A DNA stretch of 64,000 bases, taken from Okeania hirsuta (GTDB lineage Bacteria; Cyanobacteriota; Cyanobacteriia; Cyanobacteriales; Microcoleaceae). A program made the translations under genes and the position numbers. The number at the start of each line of letters is the position of its first letter. Position 1 is the stretch's first letter. Location of the stretch: positions 1 to 64,000 of the forward strand of contig NZ_RCBY01000010.1 in NCBI RefSeq assembly GCF_003838195.1. Direction: 5' to 3'. Below the pieces are notes generated by a model. The model was not told where the DNA came from and ran no database searches. It saw only the letters and a program-made list of their open reading frames with translations. This document shows positions 55,340 through 64,000 of this stretch, in pieces.

Positions 55340-56441
55340 ACCTCTACTCTATGACCTCCGAATAGAGAAGTTTTCAAAGTACCATTCTTTTGTCAGGAAG
55401 GAGGGTAGGGTAGTTAGGTTTTTGATTGGCAAATCACTTACCTATTTGAGGGGTAAATTTTCTAGATTAAGTATAGTGCTATAGTTTTTTTCCTAACTGT
55501 GGAAAGACTCTTCTGTGAATAGAAAGCTTTTCAAACCACTATTATCTTTTCGGGAAGGGAGTAACAGCAGTAAGATTTTGGAATTTGCAAATCATTTGTC
55601 TATTTGAGGGATAAATTTTCTAGATTAAGTATAGTGCTATAGTTTTTTTCCTAACTGTGGAAAGACTCTTCTGTGAATAGAAAGCTTTTCAAACCACTAT
55701 TATCTTTTCGGGAAGGGAGTAACAGCAGTAAGATTTTGGAATTTGCAAATCATTTGTCTATTTGAGGGATAAATTTTCTAGATTAAGTATAGTGCTATAG
55801 TTTTTTTCCTAACTGTGGAAAGACTCTTCTGTGAATAGAAAGCTTTTCAAACCACTATTATCTTTTCGGGAAGGGAGTAACAGCAGTAAGATTTTGGAAT
55901 TTGCAAATCATTTGTCTATTTGAGGGATAAATTTTCTAGATTAAGTATAGTGCTATAGTTTTTTTCCTAACTGTGGAAAGACTCTTCTGTGAATAGAAAG
56001 CTTTTCAAACCACTATTATCTTTTCGGGAAGGGAGTAACAGCAGTAAGATTTTGGAATTTGCAAATCATTTGTCTATTTGAGGGATAAATTTTCTAGATT
56101 AAGTATAGTGCTATAGTTTTTTTCCTAACTGTGGAAAGACTCTTCTGTGAATAGAAAGCTTTTCAAACCACTATTATCTTTTCGGGAAGGGAGTAACAGC
56201 AGTAAGATTTTGGAATTTGCAAATCATTTACCTATTTGAGGGATAAATTTTCTAGATTAAGTATAGTGCTATAGTTTTTTCCCTAACTTTGGAAAGACTC
56301 TTCTAGCAATAGAGAGATTTTCAAAGCACTATTATCTTTTCGGGAAGGAAGCAACAGGAGTGAGATTTGGGAATTTGCAAATCATCTACCTATTTTCGGG
56401 GTAAATTTTCTACATAAGTATAGTGCTATAGTTTTTTCCTG
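55340..56441. repeat. 158-bp tandem repeat array with palindromes in each unit
   Basis: GTATAGTGCTATAG recurs at 55471, 55629, 55787, 55945, 56103, 56261 (period 158) and 56418 (157). Units starting 55471 to 56103 are nearly identical; outer units are degenerate. Each central unit has TATAG-TG-CTATA, AAAGCTTT and ATTTGCAAAT, all short inverted repeats, plus the conserved CTTTTCGGGAAGGGAGTAAC. As 158 is not a multiple of three and stops occur in all frames, it does not code for a repeat protein. It fills the space between the 55082 frame and the NUDIX gene. Confidence 0.95.
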
Positions 56442-56458
56442 CCGTACATATTATTTTT

Positions 56459-56872
56459 CTACCTACCAAATTTAGGCCATAACACCTGGACAAAAAAATC
56501 ATTCAAAATCTTGTTACATTGAAATGCCAGTTGATTTTGATCTAATTCATCTTTAGTAAAATAAGCTAAACGTTGACCTTCATTAAGTTGAATTTGCTTT
56601 AAATCTAAGTCTATTTGCTTCCAGAAAACGTAATGTTCTCTATCATAAATATTGTACTTTTGAAAAAAGTTAATATCTGTTAATTCAATTTCGATTTCTT
56701 CCCTTATTTCTCTGCATATACATTGTTCAGGAAGTTCACCATTTTCAATAAATCCTCCTAATAAATTCCAAGTATTAGGAAAAGGAATAGAATCTTTATT
56801 ATCTCTAAGCACGAGTAAAATTTGCTGAGAACTGTTAAACAAAATAATTACACAACCTTGTAATTTGTTCAT
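56459..56872 (-). CDS. NUDIX hydrolase
   Basis: 137 aa. The NUDIX box G-x5-E-x7-REUxEExGU is visible: Gly40, Glu46, then REIREEI at 54-60 (GGFIENGELPEQ leads into it). These Glu residues bind the metals that hydrolyse a nucleoside diphosphate linked to another group. The N-terminal CVIILFNSSQQILLVLRDN strand pair is typical of small MutT/ADPR-type members. Substrate cannot be told from sequence. The downstream side of this gene is the 158-bp array. Confidence 0.9.
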   Translation of the reverse strand: MNKLQGCVIILFNSSQQILLVLRDNKDSIPFPNTWNLLGGFIENGELPEQCICREIREEIEIELTDINFFQKYNIYDREHYVFWKQIDLDLKQIQLNEGQRLAYFTKDELDQNQLAFQCNKILNDFFVQVLWPKFGR

Positions 56873-57151
56873 ATTTTTCTTCTATTAGAATATATTTATT
56901 TGGGATATTATATAGATGGGATAAATATAGCGATCGCCTAATATCAAATCTGGTAACATGGGTGTAATTATATCTTATAGGGACAAATGGTTATCCGCCC
57001 TGACAGGGGTAATAATGGAATATAATTGAGAAATATTTGGCAATGATTGAAAATAGAACATTTTTTTATACATACAGCATATTCCAAATATATGAAGTAA
57101 AGAGATTAAAAATTGAATGTTATCAGTGCGGGCATCTTGCCAGCTTCGGGA

Positions 57152-57890
57152 GTAGATAAACAGAATTTTTACCCTGAAAATAAAAAGTCAAACTATTACC
57201 CACCCCAAACAAATAATTATCGGCAGTTGTCTCTAGAAAATTCTCCATATCAGTTAACTTATTACTGTGAAGAATCAGATTTTGCCGAAGTAGATAAACA
57301 GAATTTTTACCCTGAAAATAAAAAGTCAAACTATTACCCACCCCAAACAAATAATTATCGGCAGTTGTCTCTAGAAAATTCTCCATATCAGTTAACTTAT
57401 TACTGTGAAGAATCAGATTTTGCCGAAGTAGATAAACAGAATTTTTACCCTGAAAATAAAAAGTCAAACTATTACCCACCCCAAACAAATAATTATCGGC
57501 AGTTGTCTCTAGAAAATTCTCCATATCAGTTAACTTATTACTGTGAAGAATCAGATTTTGCCGAAGTAGATAAACAGAATTTTTACCCTGAAAATAAAAA
57601 GTCAAACTATTACCCACCCCAAACAAATAATTATCGGCAGTTGTCTCTAGAAAATTCTCCATATCAGTTAACTTATTACTGTGAAGAATCAGATTTTGCC
57701 GAAGTAGATAAACAGAATTTTTACCCTGAAAATAAAAAGTCAAACTATTACCCACCCCAAACAAATAATTATCGGCAGTTGTCTCTAGAAAATTCTCCAT
57801 ATCAGTTAACTTATTACTGTGAAGAATCAGATTTTGCCGAAGTAGATAAACAGAATTTTTACCCTGAAGATAAAAAGTAAAACTATTACC
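57152..57890 (-). repeat. 138-bp tandem array copied from the neighbouring gene
   Basis: Five identical 138-bp units start at 57152, 57290, 57428, 57566 and 57704, with a sixth partial unit at 57842. Both strands are open through the array (46 codons per unit). On the minus strand the unit reads GKNSVYLLRQNLILHSNKLT and ENFLETTADNYLFGV. This matches GKNSVYLLLENMTIDGDELT and LLDTTANNYFPGD at the C-terminus of the membrane protein encoded just upstream on that strand (58161-60323). So the sense direction is minus and the array is an amplified, diverged copy of that gene's 3' end. Translation of either open strand is not assumed. Confidence 0.9.
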
Positions 57891-57904
57891 CACCCCAGGG
57901 AAAT

Positions 57905-58132
57905 AATTAGGGCTTGCTGATAAAATATAAAAGCACTGATAGATAAAGGTTTTAGCCTTTTTAGGTTGAAAAAAATGCCTGGTTTTCAGTTGAAAACCCT
58001 CAAAACTTTAGCATAAAATGCAGAATAATAGCAGAAAAATCACTCTTACAAATATATCCAACTATCTCCTAACTACTCTCTACTCCCCCACTCATCTACT
58101 CCTGAAAAAGACTTTTTCAGCAAACCCTAATT
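57905..58132. repeat. MITE-like element J, copy 2, inserted in the array
   Basis: Left end AATTAGGGCTTGCTGAT, right end TTTTTCAGCAAACCCTAATT. It splits a copy of the 138-bp unit. The sequence left of it matches the middle of a unit (CCCCAGGGAAATAATTA) and the sequence right of it continues the unit (TAATTATCGGCGGTTATCTC). TAATTA on both sides could be a target duplication, though it is palindromic and so ambiguous. Confidence 0.85.
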
Positions 58133-58160
58133 ATCGGCGGTTATCTCCAGAAAATTTTCT

Positions 58161-60323
58161 CTAGTCATCAACAATAAGATTATTGATTACCCATCCACAT
58201 TTATCCGTTAATTCATCCCCATCAATAGTCATATTTTCCAAAAGCAAATAAACCGAATTTTTACCAGCGAGTGAAAAATTCAAGTCAGACAAATCTCCAG
58301 GAAAATAATTATTGGCAGTTGTATCAAGCAAATTTCCTTGCTCATCTAAAGAAGAAAACGCAAGAGACAAACCATCACATTCTTGATTCAGAAAATTCAG
58401 TTTACCAGTAATTTTTACTGATTCGGATATTTGCCCTAAATAGAGAAAATATTTAGAGGTTTGTTTAGTAGTATCCGAGGGGTCTGTCATTAATTTATAA
58501 CCATTTTCAGAAATTTGAGTAACTGCCGAATAATTATAAGTAATATAAGGAGATTGATTTAAACTCATCCAGTCTAACTGTCTACCTGGACGTTGAGGAA
58601 TTTGTTTTTGTACTGCTGATAAAGTTTGTACAGCAGTCGCTACAGAAGTAGGGCGAAATCTTTGATAAAAACTGACAGTAATTCCACCATCTAAGATAAA
58701 TTCTTCTGGCAATTTTCGGAAATCTTGAGCAATGGGAAAATTTTGAGTAAAAGCATCATAGACAAACTTAACTAAATCTTGTTGCCCTGGTTTTAAGACT
58801 TGTTCATCAGTTAATAATACTTTCTGAAATGGGTGAGCAATAACTATATATTGTGCTTCTAATAATTCTGGCAATGGGTAAGTATCGCGGGTGTCAATAT
58901 GTGGTTTACTTATTGCTCTTAAATTCGGCCAAGTTTCAGGATTAATTATCCGATTAGCGTTTCTAATAATATTGGCATTAAAAAGATTTGAGGAAGCAGC
59001 TACATATACTAATTCTCGATTTTTGGCTAATTTACTTAGATAATCGCTCAGACGTAAAACTTCATCATAGTCGGAACGAATTAATGGAGAAAAATTAGTG
59101 GCAAATAATGGTCGTAGAGAATGATGAAATTTGCCAATTGTAGTTATGCCAAGGAAAAAATTTCCAAGTAACAATATTCCCGTGAGACTTAAAATGATTA
59201 ATCTAGTTTTGTCTGGAAAAATATTAATGGTCGTCCAGATAAATGAAGCTAATCCTAAAACTATTATTGGCGTAAAATGTAGAGAGTAATGAATATTGCC
59301 ATAACGGAGTAAAATCAACCATTCAGCTAAAGAAAAAAATCCGAATAATAAGAGAAAAATAGTAGTGGATGGAATTAAATATTTTGTCAGAACACCAACA
59401 GAAAATCCTGTGGCAACTAATAGTAAAGTTATTAATCCATAAAAACAGGCATAACGCCAGAAAATGTCAGGTATTGATAAACTCCAAGCAGCATAAAGAG
59501 TTCGATAATTTTCTGTCAAAGAACTTTGGATAAAACCCCAAGCAAAAATTGATATAGTCAGGAAACTACTGAGAGAAATCAGACTAATTTTAATGGCGCT
59601 TTCTAAAAGTCTTTTCCAGGAATTATTGACAGAATTGAAAGTAGTCAAAAAGTTAATCATAGTTTGGCAACTAACAGCAGCAAGAAAAGCTATGGCGCTA
59701 TAAGCAAAATGTCTCCTTAAAACAATAGATATGCCCAAACATAATCCAATGACAGGAATTTGCCACCAAGCAGTCAATCTAATATTTTGTAAGTAAATTA
59801 AAATCGCCAATAAAATAAATAAAGTCGCTCCAATATCAGGATATCCTCTTAAACTCGGACTCCAAGTCATAGGTATTAATAAAGCGATCGCTACTGTTGA
59901 CCAAAATACCCACCGAGAAGGAACTGGAATTAATTTTGTCGCGATAGAACCGACCAGCAAACTAAATGGTAATAAATAGACCAGATTAATACTCAAAATA
60001 TAAACAATTCTTTGATTACCAAACAGATAAAGAAATGGAATTAACGGCAGCACAACCAAATAATTTTTCTGTTGAGATAAAGAACCTAAAATATCATCAA
60101 TAGCTCTTTGAGGTGATGCTCGAAATAAATTTGTTAAATTATTTGCTGCGTTCTGATATCCCACAAAGTCCCACCAATAAATTGTATGTTCATGAGATAT
60201 ATATATTGATGTTATGACAGTAATTATCAAAACTACAATTAAAAAAATAATGCTATTAATCAGAAAGCTAGACTGTGAATTAAGTTTAGTATTTAATAAT
60301 TTGAAAAAAGAGTGATTGTTCAT
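58161..60323 (-). CDS. Polytopic membrane protein, GT39-like, with C-terminal module
   Basis: 720 aa. About eleven membrane helices fill residues 20-400. The first extracytoplasmic loop has YWWDFVGYQ, with an Asp in the position typical of lipid-linked-sugar GT-C transferases (PMT/ArnT-like), and RGYPDIGA and RRHFAYS lie in later loops. Residues ~410-720 are soluble and presumably periplasmic. The end (SSLDEQGNLLDTTANNYFPG, SLAGKNSVYLL) is a beta-rich module, copied in the array downstream. The family call is tentative: it could be a glycosyltransferase or another polytopic protein. An RmlA-like gene and a GT2 gene follow on the other side, suggesting a surface polysaccharide neighbourhood. 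Confidence 0.65.
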   Translation of the reverse strand: MNNHSFFKLLNTKLNSQSSFLINSIIFLIVVLIITVITSIYISHEHTIYWWDFVGYQNAANNLTNLFRASPQRAIDDILGSLSQQKNYLVVLPLIPFLYLFGNQRIVYILSINLVYLLPFSLLVGSIATKLIPVPSRWVFWSTVAIALLIPMTWSPSLRGYPDIGATLFILLAILIYLQNIRLTAWWQIPVIGLCLGISIVLRRHFAYSAIAFLAAVSCQTMINFLTTFNSVNNSWKRLLESAIKISLISLSSFLTISIFAWGFIQSSLTENYRTLYAAWSLSIPDIFWRYACFYGLITLLLVATGFSVGVLTKYLIPSTTIFLLLFGFFSLAEWLILLRYGNIHYSLHFTPIIVLGLASFIWTTINIFPDKTRLIILSLTGILLLGNFFLGITTIGKFHHSLRPLFATNFSPLIRSDYDEVLRLSDYLSKLAKNRELVYVAASSNLFNANIIRNANRIINPETWPNLRAISKPHIDTRDTYPLPELLEAQYIVIAHPFQKVLLTDEQVLKPGQQDLVKFVYDAFTQNFPIAQDFRKLPEEFILDGGITVSFYQRFRPTSVATAVQTLSAVQKQIPQRPGRQLDWMSLNQSPYITYNYSAVTQISENGYKLMTDPSDTTKQTSKYFLYLGQISESVKITGKLNFLNQECDGLSLAFSSLDEQGNLLDTTANNYFPGDLSDLNFSLAGKNSVYLLLENMTIDGDELTDKCGWVINNLIVDD

Positions 60324-60342
60324 ATTTATCCCGAAATTAGAT

Positions 60343-60420
60343 ATAGCGCTAGGGAATAGGGAATAGGGAATAGGGTTTTAGGATTGAAAAATGTCCTAAG
60401 CAATTCTTGTAGTGCTATAG
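60343..60420. repeat. Short palindromic repeat (TATAGCGCTAG...GTAGTGCTATA)
   Basis: Begins TATAGCGCTAG and ends TTGTAGTGCTATAG, with GGAATAGGGAATAGGGAATA between. The end TAGTGCTATAG also appears in every unit of the 158-bp array, so the two may share a terminus. Confidence 0.5.
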
Positions 60421-60529
60421 CTGTGGTCTTGCCATATAATTCTCATATAATTATATTGAGCTAATATCAAACTTTTCTGAATTTTACCGTCTTATTATAT
60501 CTTTGGAAATATCATTTACAGAAAAAAAT

Positions 60530-61500
60530 TCTTATCCTGTGTGTCACTTTGCCAAAATAGACAGAATTAATTAATGGATAATTTTCCCTGATGAGCGGTA
60601 ATTTTTTTCCCTTTTCAGTAGTGGAGCTGTTTGGCAAAATTTCACAGAATTTTCTCGCAGAAAAATCTCTTATCTTGTTTGTCACTTGACCAAAATAGCG
60701 AGAATTAATTAATGGCAAATTTTCCCTAATCACCGAGAAATTTTTTCCCCTCTTCAGTAGTAGAGATTTTGGGCAAAATTTTACAGAATTTTCTCGCAGA
60801 AAAATCTCTTATCTTGTTTGTCACTTGACCAAAATAGCGAGAATTAATTAATGGCAAATTTTCCCTGATGAGGGAGAAATTAGTCTCCTCTTCAGTAGTG
60901 GAGATTTTTGGCAAAATTTTACAGAATTTCCCCAGAAAAAATCTCTGACACTGTGTGTCATGTTCTGAAAATAGCGAGAATTAATTAATGGCAAATTTTC
61001 CCTGATGAGGGAGAAATTTTTTGCCCTCTTCAGTAGTAAAGATTTTGGGCAAAATTTCACAGAATTTCCCCAGAAAAAATCTCTGACACTGTGTGTCATG
61101 TTCTGAAAATAACGATAATTAATTAATGGCAAATTTTCCCTAATCACCCAGAAATTAGTCTCTTTTTCAGTAGTGAAGATTTTGGGCAAAATTTCACAGA
61201 ATTTCCCCAGAAAAAATCTCTGACCCTGTTTGTCATGTTCTGAAAATGGAGAAATTTGTCTCTTGTTCAGTAGTGGAGCTTTTTGGCAAAATTTCAGAGA
61301 ATTTTCTCACAGGAAAAATCTCTTATCCTATTTGTCACTTTCTCAAAATAGTCAGAATTAATTGATGGATAATTTTCTCTGATGAGGGAGAAATTTGTCT
61401 TCTCTTGAGTAGTAAAGATTTTTGACAAAATTTTACAGAATTTCTCCCAGAAAAAATCTCTTATCCTATTTATCACTTGACAAAAATAGTCACAATTAAT
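60530..61500 (-). repeat. Second array of ~138-bp units upstream of the membrane protein gene
   Basis: TGTCAC/TGTCAT landmarks fall at 60542, 60680, 60819, 60956, 61094, 61231, 61333 and 61471 (as TATCAC), giving spacing of 137-139 bp except one 102-bp unit. Units are 80-95% alike by eye, less uniform than the 57 kb array. The minus strand carries the 46-residue motif NSRYFGQVTNKIRDFSARKF and LPKISTTEE in shifting frames. The same period as the 57 kb array and a faint match (FG...F.(A/G)(R/K)) suggest a common origin, but this is not proven. Confidence 0.88.
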
Positions 61501-61657
61501 TGACTAATAGTTTTTTCTTCTTGCTTCTTCCTTTCTCCCTCTTGCTTCTTCCTTCTTCCCTCTTGCTTCTTCCTTCTTCCTTCTTATGCTAAAGTGAGAA
61601 AAAATTCAGCCCTAAGAACAAAAACTACAACAAAAATCCGCAATTGGAAGTATTGAC

Positions 61658-62752
61658 ATGAAAGCATTAATTCTCTCTGGTGGAAAAGGTACAAGGTTAC
61701 GTCCTCTTACTTATACAGGAGCAAAGCAATTAGTACCAGTTGCGAATAAACCTATTTTGTGGTATGGCATTGAGGGTATTATCGCAGCAGGTATTACCGA
61801 CATTGGCATTGTTATTAGTCCAGAAACGGGAAAAGAAGTACAAGAATTAACAGGAAACGGCGAAAAATTTGGAGCTAATATTACCTATATTCTGCAAGAG
61901 CAACCTGCTGGTTTAGCTCATGCTGTGAAAATTGCCCAACCATTTTTGGCAGATTCTCCTTTTATCATGTATCTAGGAGATAATATTATTGAGAGTCAGC
62001 TAGAACAATTTTTAGAGACTTTCAAACAAGAACAATTAGATGCTTTAATTTTGCTGCGAAAAGTACCTAATCCCACAGCATTTGGTGTAGCAAAAGTAGA
62101 TGAAAAGGGAAAAGTTTTAGGGTTAGTAGAAAAACCGAAAGTTCCTCCATCTGATTTGGCACTGGTGGGAATATATTTCTTCTCAAATAAAATCCATAAT
62201 GCCATTGCTAATATCAAACCTTCAGCTAGAGGAGAATTAGAAATTACTGATGCTATTCAATATTTAATTGACCAACAAACATCCGGTGCAGATCAAGAAA
62301 TTTCTGTTGAAGCACGTACCTTAGAAGGTTGGTGGTTAGATACAGGTAAAAAAGATGATTTACTCAGTGCTAATCAAATTATTTTAGATACTCGTTTAAC
62401 TAATTCAGTAAATGGGGAAATAGATTCTCAAAGTCAAATTATTGGGCGAGTAAAAATTGGTGAAAATACTAAACTAATTAATTGTAGTATTCGAGGTCCG
62501 GTGATTATAGGAGATAATTGTCACTTGGAAAATTGTTTTATTGGTCCTTATAGTAGTATTGCCGATAATGTAACTTTAATTGATGTTGACATTGAGCATA
62601 GTGTGATATTACAAGGAGCAAAAATTATTGAAATTCACCAACGTATTGTTGATAGTTTACTCGGTCGTCGTGCCCAACTAATTAATGCTCCACAACGTCC
62701 TAAAGCATTACGATTTATGATTGGTGATGATAGTCAAATAGAATTAACATAA
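61658..62752 (+). CDS. rfbA: Glucose-1-phosphate thymidylyltransferase, long form
   Basis: 364 aa. The nucleotidyl transferase motif LSGGKGTRLRPLT (6-18) and the substrate segments QEQPAGLAHAV, MYLGDNI and VEKPKVPPS are present. A C-terminal left-handed beta-helix (~245-335, hexapeptide-like VKIGENTKLINCSIRGPVII) marks the long StrD/RffH-related type rather than short RmlA. It makes dTDP-glucose from dTTP and glucose-1-phosphate, precursor of dTDP-rhamnose and other deoxysugars. No rmlB, C or D is adjacent in the window. The following GT2 gene, on the same strand, may use such sugars. Related sugar-phosphate nucleotidylyltransferases with other substrates are possible. Confidence 0.85.
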   Translation: MKALILSGGKGTRLRPLTYTGAKQLVPVANKPILWYGIEGIIAAGITDIGIVISPETGKEVQELTGNGEKFGANITYILQEQPAGLAHAVKIAQPFLADSPFIMYLGDNIIESQLEQFLETFKQEQLDALILLRKVPNPTAFGVAKVDEKGKVLGLVEKPKVPPSDLALVGIYFFSNKIHNAIANIKPSARGELEITDAIQYLIDQQTSGADQEISVEARTLEGWWLDTGKKDDLLSANQIILDTRLTNSVNGEIDSQSQIIGRVKIGENTKLINCSIRGPVIIGDNCHLENCFIGPYSSIADNVTLIDVDIEHSVILQGAKIIEIHQRIVDSLLGRRAQLINAPQRPKALRFMIGDDSQIELT

Positions 62753-62858
62753 TTAGGCAATAGACAACAGGCAACAGGCAACAGGCAACAGGCAACAGGG
62801 ATAAGGGGATAAGGGATAAAAGTTTCCGAGTTTTTATGTATTTTTAGCATTATTGTAG

Positions 62859-62989
62859 TGGACTAACACGCCTAAAATGGTGCAATAGTAGGGGCGGGTT
62901 CCGCGTTAAGTTAATGGTGTCACCTACGACTAAGTAAACCCGCCCCCGCCCCAATAATCTAATGCATAAAATTAGATGTGTCGGTCCAG
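62859..62989. repeat. MITE-like element B, inverted partner of 8888
   Basis: Reverse complement of 8888-9016 over its full length, with TGGACTAACACGCC and GTGTCGGTCCA ends. It abuts the hairpin repeats at 62990. Confidence 0.75.
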
Positions 62990-63139
62990 TAGGGTGCGTT
63001 AGACGGCTAAAATTTAGACTCGGAACGGTATTTAGAAATCCATCGTAACGCACCATTTTAGTCGGTCTAGTAGGGTGCGTTAGACGGCTAAAATTTAGAC
63101 TCGGAACGGTATTTAGAAATCCATCGTAACGCACCATTT
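62990..63139. repeat. Two tandem palindromic units (GGTGCGTTA...TAACGCACC)
   Basis: Two copies with an 81-bp period start GGGTGCGTTAGACGG and end CCATCGTAACGCACCATTTT, each with inverted ends. The spacer TCGGTC(C/T)AGTAGGG repeats the end of the preceding element. A 95-codon minus-strand frame here is translation of the repeat only. Confidence 0.85.
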
Positions 63140-63196
63140 TAGTTGTTTTAGCTTCACTTAACTGAACTTTTACCCCACCCCGAAGGAGAAACTAAT

Positions 63197-64000
63197 ATAA
63201 AAACTATATACTTTCTCACAGTTAATTACTATTCCACTCAATTAATTCAAAAATTAATCAATTCCATTACATTAACTCCCCAACTATTTCAGGAAATTAT
63301 TATCATCAATAATTCTACCGATGATAATTCTATTTATCAACTCCAAAAGAACACCACAATTATTATCGACTCAGAAACTAATTTAGGATATGGAAAAGCT
63401 TGCAATTTAGGATTAAACTGGATTTATGACCAAAACCCTCAAGCCATAATTTGGTTAATTAATCCCGATGCTTATTTATTCCCGGATTCTCTGGAAAAAG
63501 CACATCATTTTTTAGCCAAAAATCCCGAATTTTCCATATTAGGAACAACCGTCTACGAACCCACAGGAAAAGTTTGGTTTAGTGGCGGAAAATTTATTCC
63601 TAAAACTGGCAAAATAATTGCTAATGAATTTATCTCCAACACAGAAACATCAATCGCAGATTGGGTGACAGGATGCAGTATGTTAATTAACTTCAAAAAC
63701 TTTAAAAACTGTCCTGAATTTGATGAAGATTATTTTTTATATTATGAAGATTTTGACTTCTGTAGACGCTATGTAAAACAAGGTCATAAAATTGCCATAA
63801 CTCAAAAAATATCTGTAATTCATCAACCATCTTCCATTACCAATAAAAATCCCGAATTAAAACTTGAGCATAGCATCTATAGCTACCTATTAAGTTTAGA
63901 AAAACATACAAATAAATTAGTTTTAATATATAGATTACTCAGAATTACTATAGCTGCTTTAGTTAAGCTACCAATAAATTATCAAATAGCTCATGTTAAA
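63197..64000 (+). CDS. GT2 family glycosyltransferase, 3'-truncated by window; ATA start position
   Basis: 268 codons run open to the window end. The N-terminus IKTIYFLTVNYYSTQLIQKL and the nucleotide-sugar loop IIIINNSTDD, NLGYGKACNLGL and WLINPDAYLF are typical of rhamnosyltransferase-like GT2 proteins, as is the acceptor segment CSMLIN...FDEDYFLYYEDFDFCRR. The codon where Met is expected is ATA at 63197-63199, with AAGGAG eight bases upstream (63183-63188). No ATG, GTG or TTG fits better. So either a rare ATA start is used or the start codon has mutated. Likely part of surface polysaccharide synthesis with the rfbA-like gene upstream. Confidence 0.82.
   Translation, partial: MKTIYFLTVNYYSTQLIQKLINSITLTPQLFQEIIIINNSTDDNSIYQLQKNTTIIIDSETNLGYGKACNLGLNWIYDQNPQAIIWLINPDAYLFPDSLEKAHHFLAKNPEFSILGTTVYEPTGKVWFSGGKFIPKTGKIIANEFISNTETSIADWVTGCSMLINFKNFKNCPEFDEDYFLYYEDFDFCRRYVKQGHKIAITQKISVIHQPSSITNKNPELKLEHSIYSYLLSLEKHTNKLVLIYRLLRITIAALVKLPINYQIAHVK

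Noticed and set aside
55340-56441. CRISPR array
   Set aside because: Units are 158 bp and nearly identical throughout, with no short direct repeats separated by unique spacers and no cas genes.
57113-57880. Plus-strand 255-aa repeat protein (VDKQNFYPENKK units)
   Set aside because: The array's homology is to the minus strand of the adjacent gene. Openness on the plus strand is a by-product of a 138-bp unit with no stop in that frame. There is no ribosome site or family match.
57123-57893. Minus-strand 256-aa repeat protein as a separate gene
   Set aside because: This is the homologous direction, but it has only a GTG inside the repeat and no ribosome site. More likely a non-coding amplification of the upstream gene's end.
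62850-63137. 95-aa minus-strand frame with repeated MVRYDGFLNTVPSLNF
   Set aside because: Translation of two palindromic repeat units and element B; no protein features.

Overview
The window comes from a filamentous cyanobacterium, probably an Oscillatoriales/Microcoleaceae lineage of the Trichodesmium-Okeania-Lyngbya type. The evidence is a chlH gene for chlorophyll synthesis, a DesB-type desaturase, a Ycf37-like photosystem I assembly protein, GUN4 domains, many HIP1 palindromes (GCGATCGC), AT-rich sequence, and long intergenic tracts packed with dispersed palindromic repeats and dead transposons. The species assignment is inference. No rRNA or tRNA gene was recognised.

Layout. 1-8.3 kb: IS4 remnant, a decayed and an intact cytochrome P450, FHA-Ser/Thr kinase, desB, ilvA. 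9.3-12.7 kb: membrane patatin-like lipase and an HtpX-type protease. 12.9-18.7 kb: dead IS1- and IS1634-type elements, MITE-like repeats and a frame-broken beta-helix surface protein with a Pro-rich repeat linker. 18.7-25.7 kb: ppk1, a lipoprotein, a DUF1517 protein, a dead IS630 transposase and a duplicated scrap of a group II intron maturase. 25.8-32.3 kb: a seven-PAS histidine kinase, ycf37-like gene, rplT-rpmI, scpB. 32.5-35.8 kb: toxin-antitoxin-type genes, then a GUN4 protein, a TIR stub and a TIR-GUN4-membrane protein. 35.9-40 kb: chlH with a damaged 5' end.

40.3-50.9 kb: TPR and lectin fragments separated by a palindromic element, a second DUF433/DUF5615 pair with a broken toxin, a PD-(D/E)XK protein, a GST, an orphan class I amidotransferase-like protein, a GT2 glycosyltransferase, TenA, a pentapeptide-repeat membrane protein and peptide deformylase. 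51.6-64 kb: a 66-aa membrane protein, an FHA-PrsW fusion, a STAND-type N-terminal regulator, a 158-bp tandem array, a NUDIX gene, a large membrane protein bracketed by two arrays of 138-bp units, a long-form RmlA-like nucleotidyltransferase and a GT2 gene running off the edge.

The most unusual points are the GUN4/TIR cassette that converges on chlH (GUN4 is the known porphyrin-binding partner of ChlH), the amplification of the 3' end of the 58.2-60.3 kb membrane protein gene into an array interrupted by a MITE, the 158-bp array carrying palindromes in each unit, and a 95-bp duplication that puts the native chlH start out of frame. Many accessory genes are partial or frameshifted, consistent with a repeat-rich genome undergoing decay. 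All family calls are from visible motifs; no database search was run.
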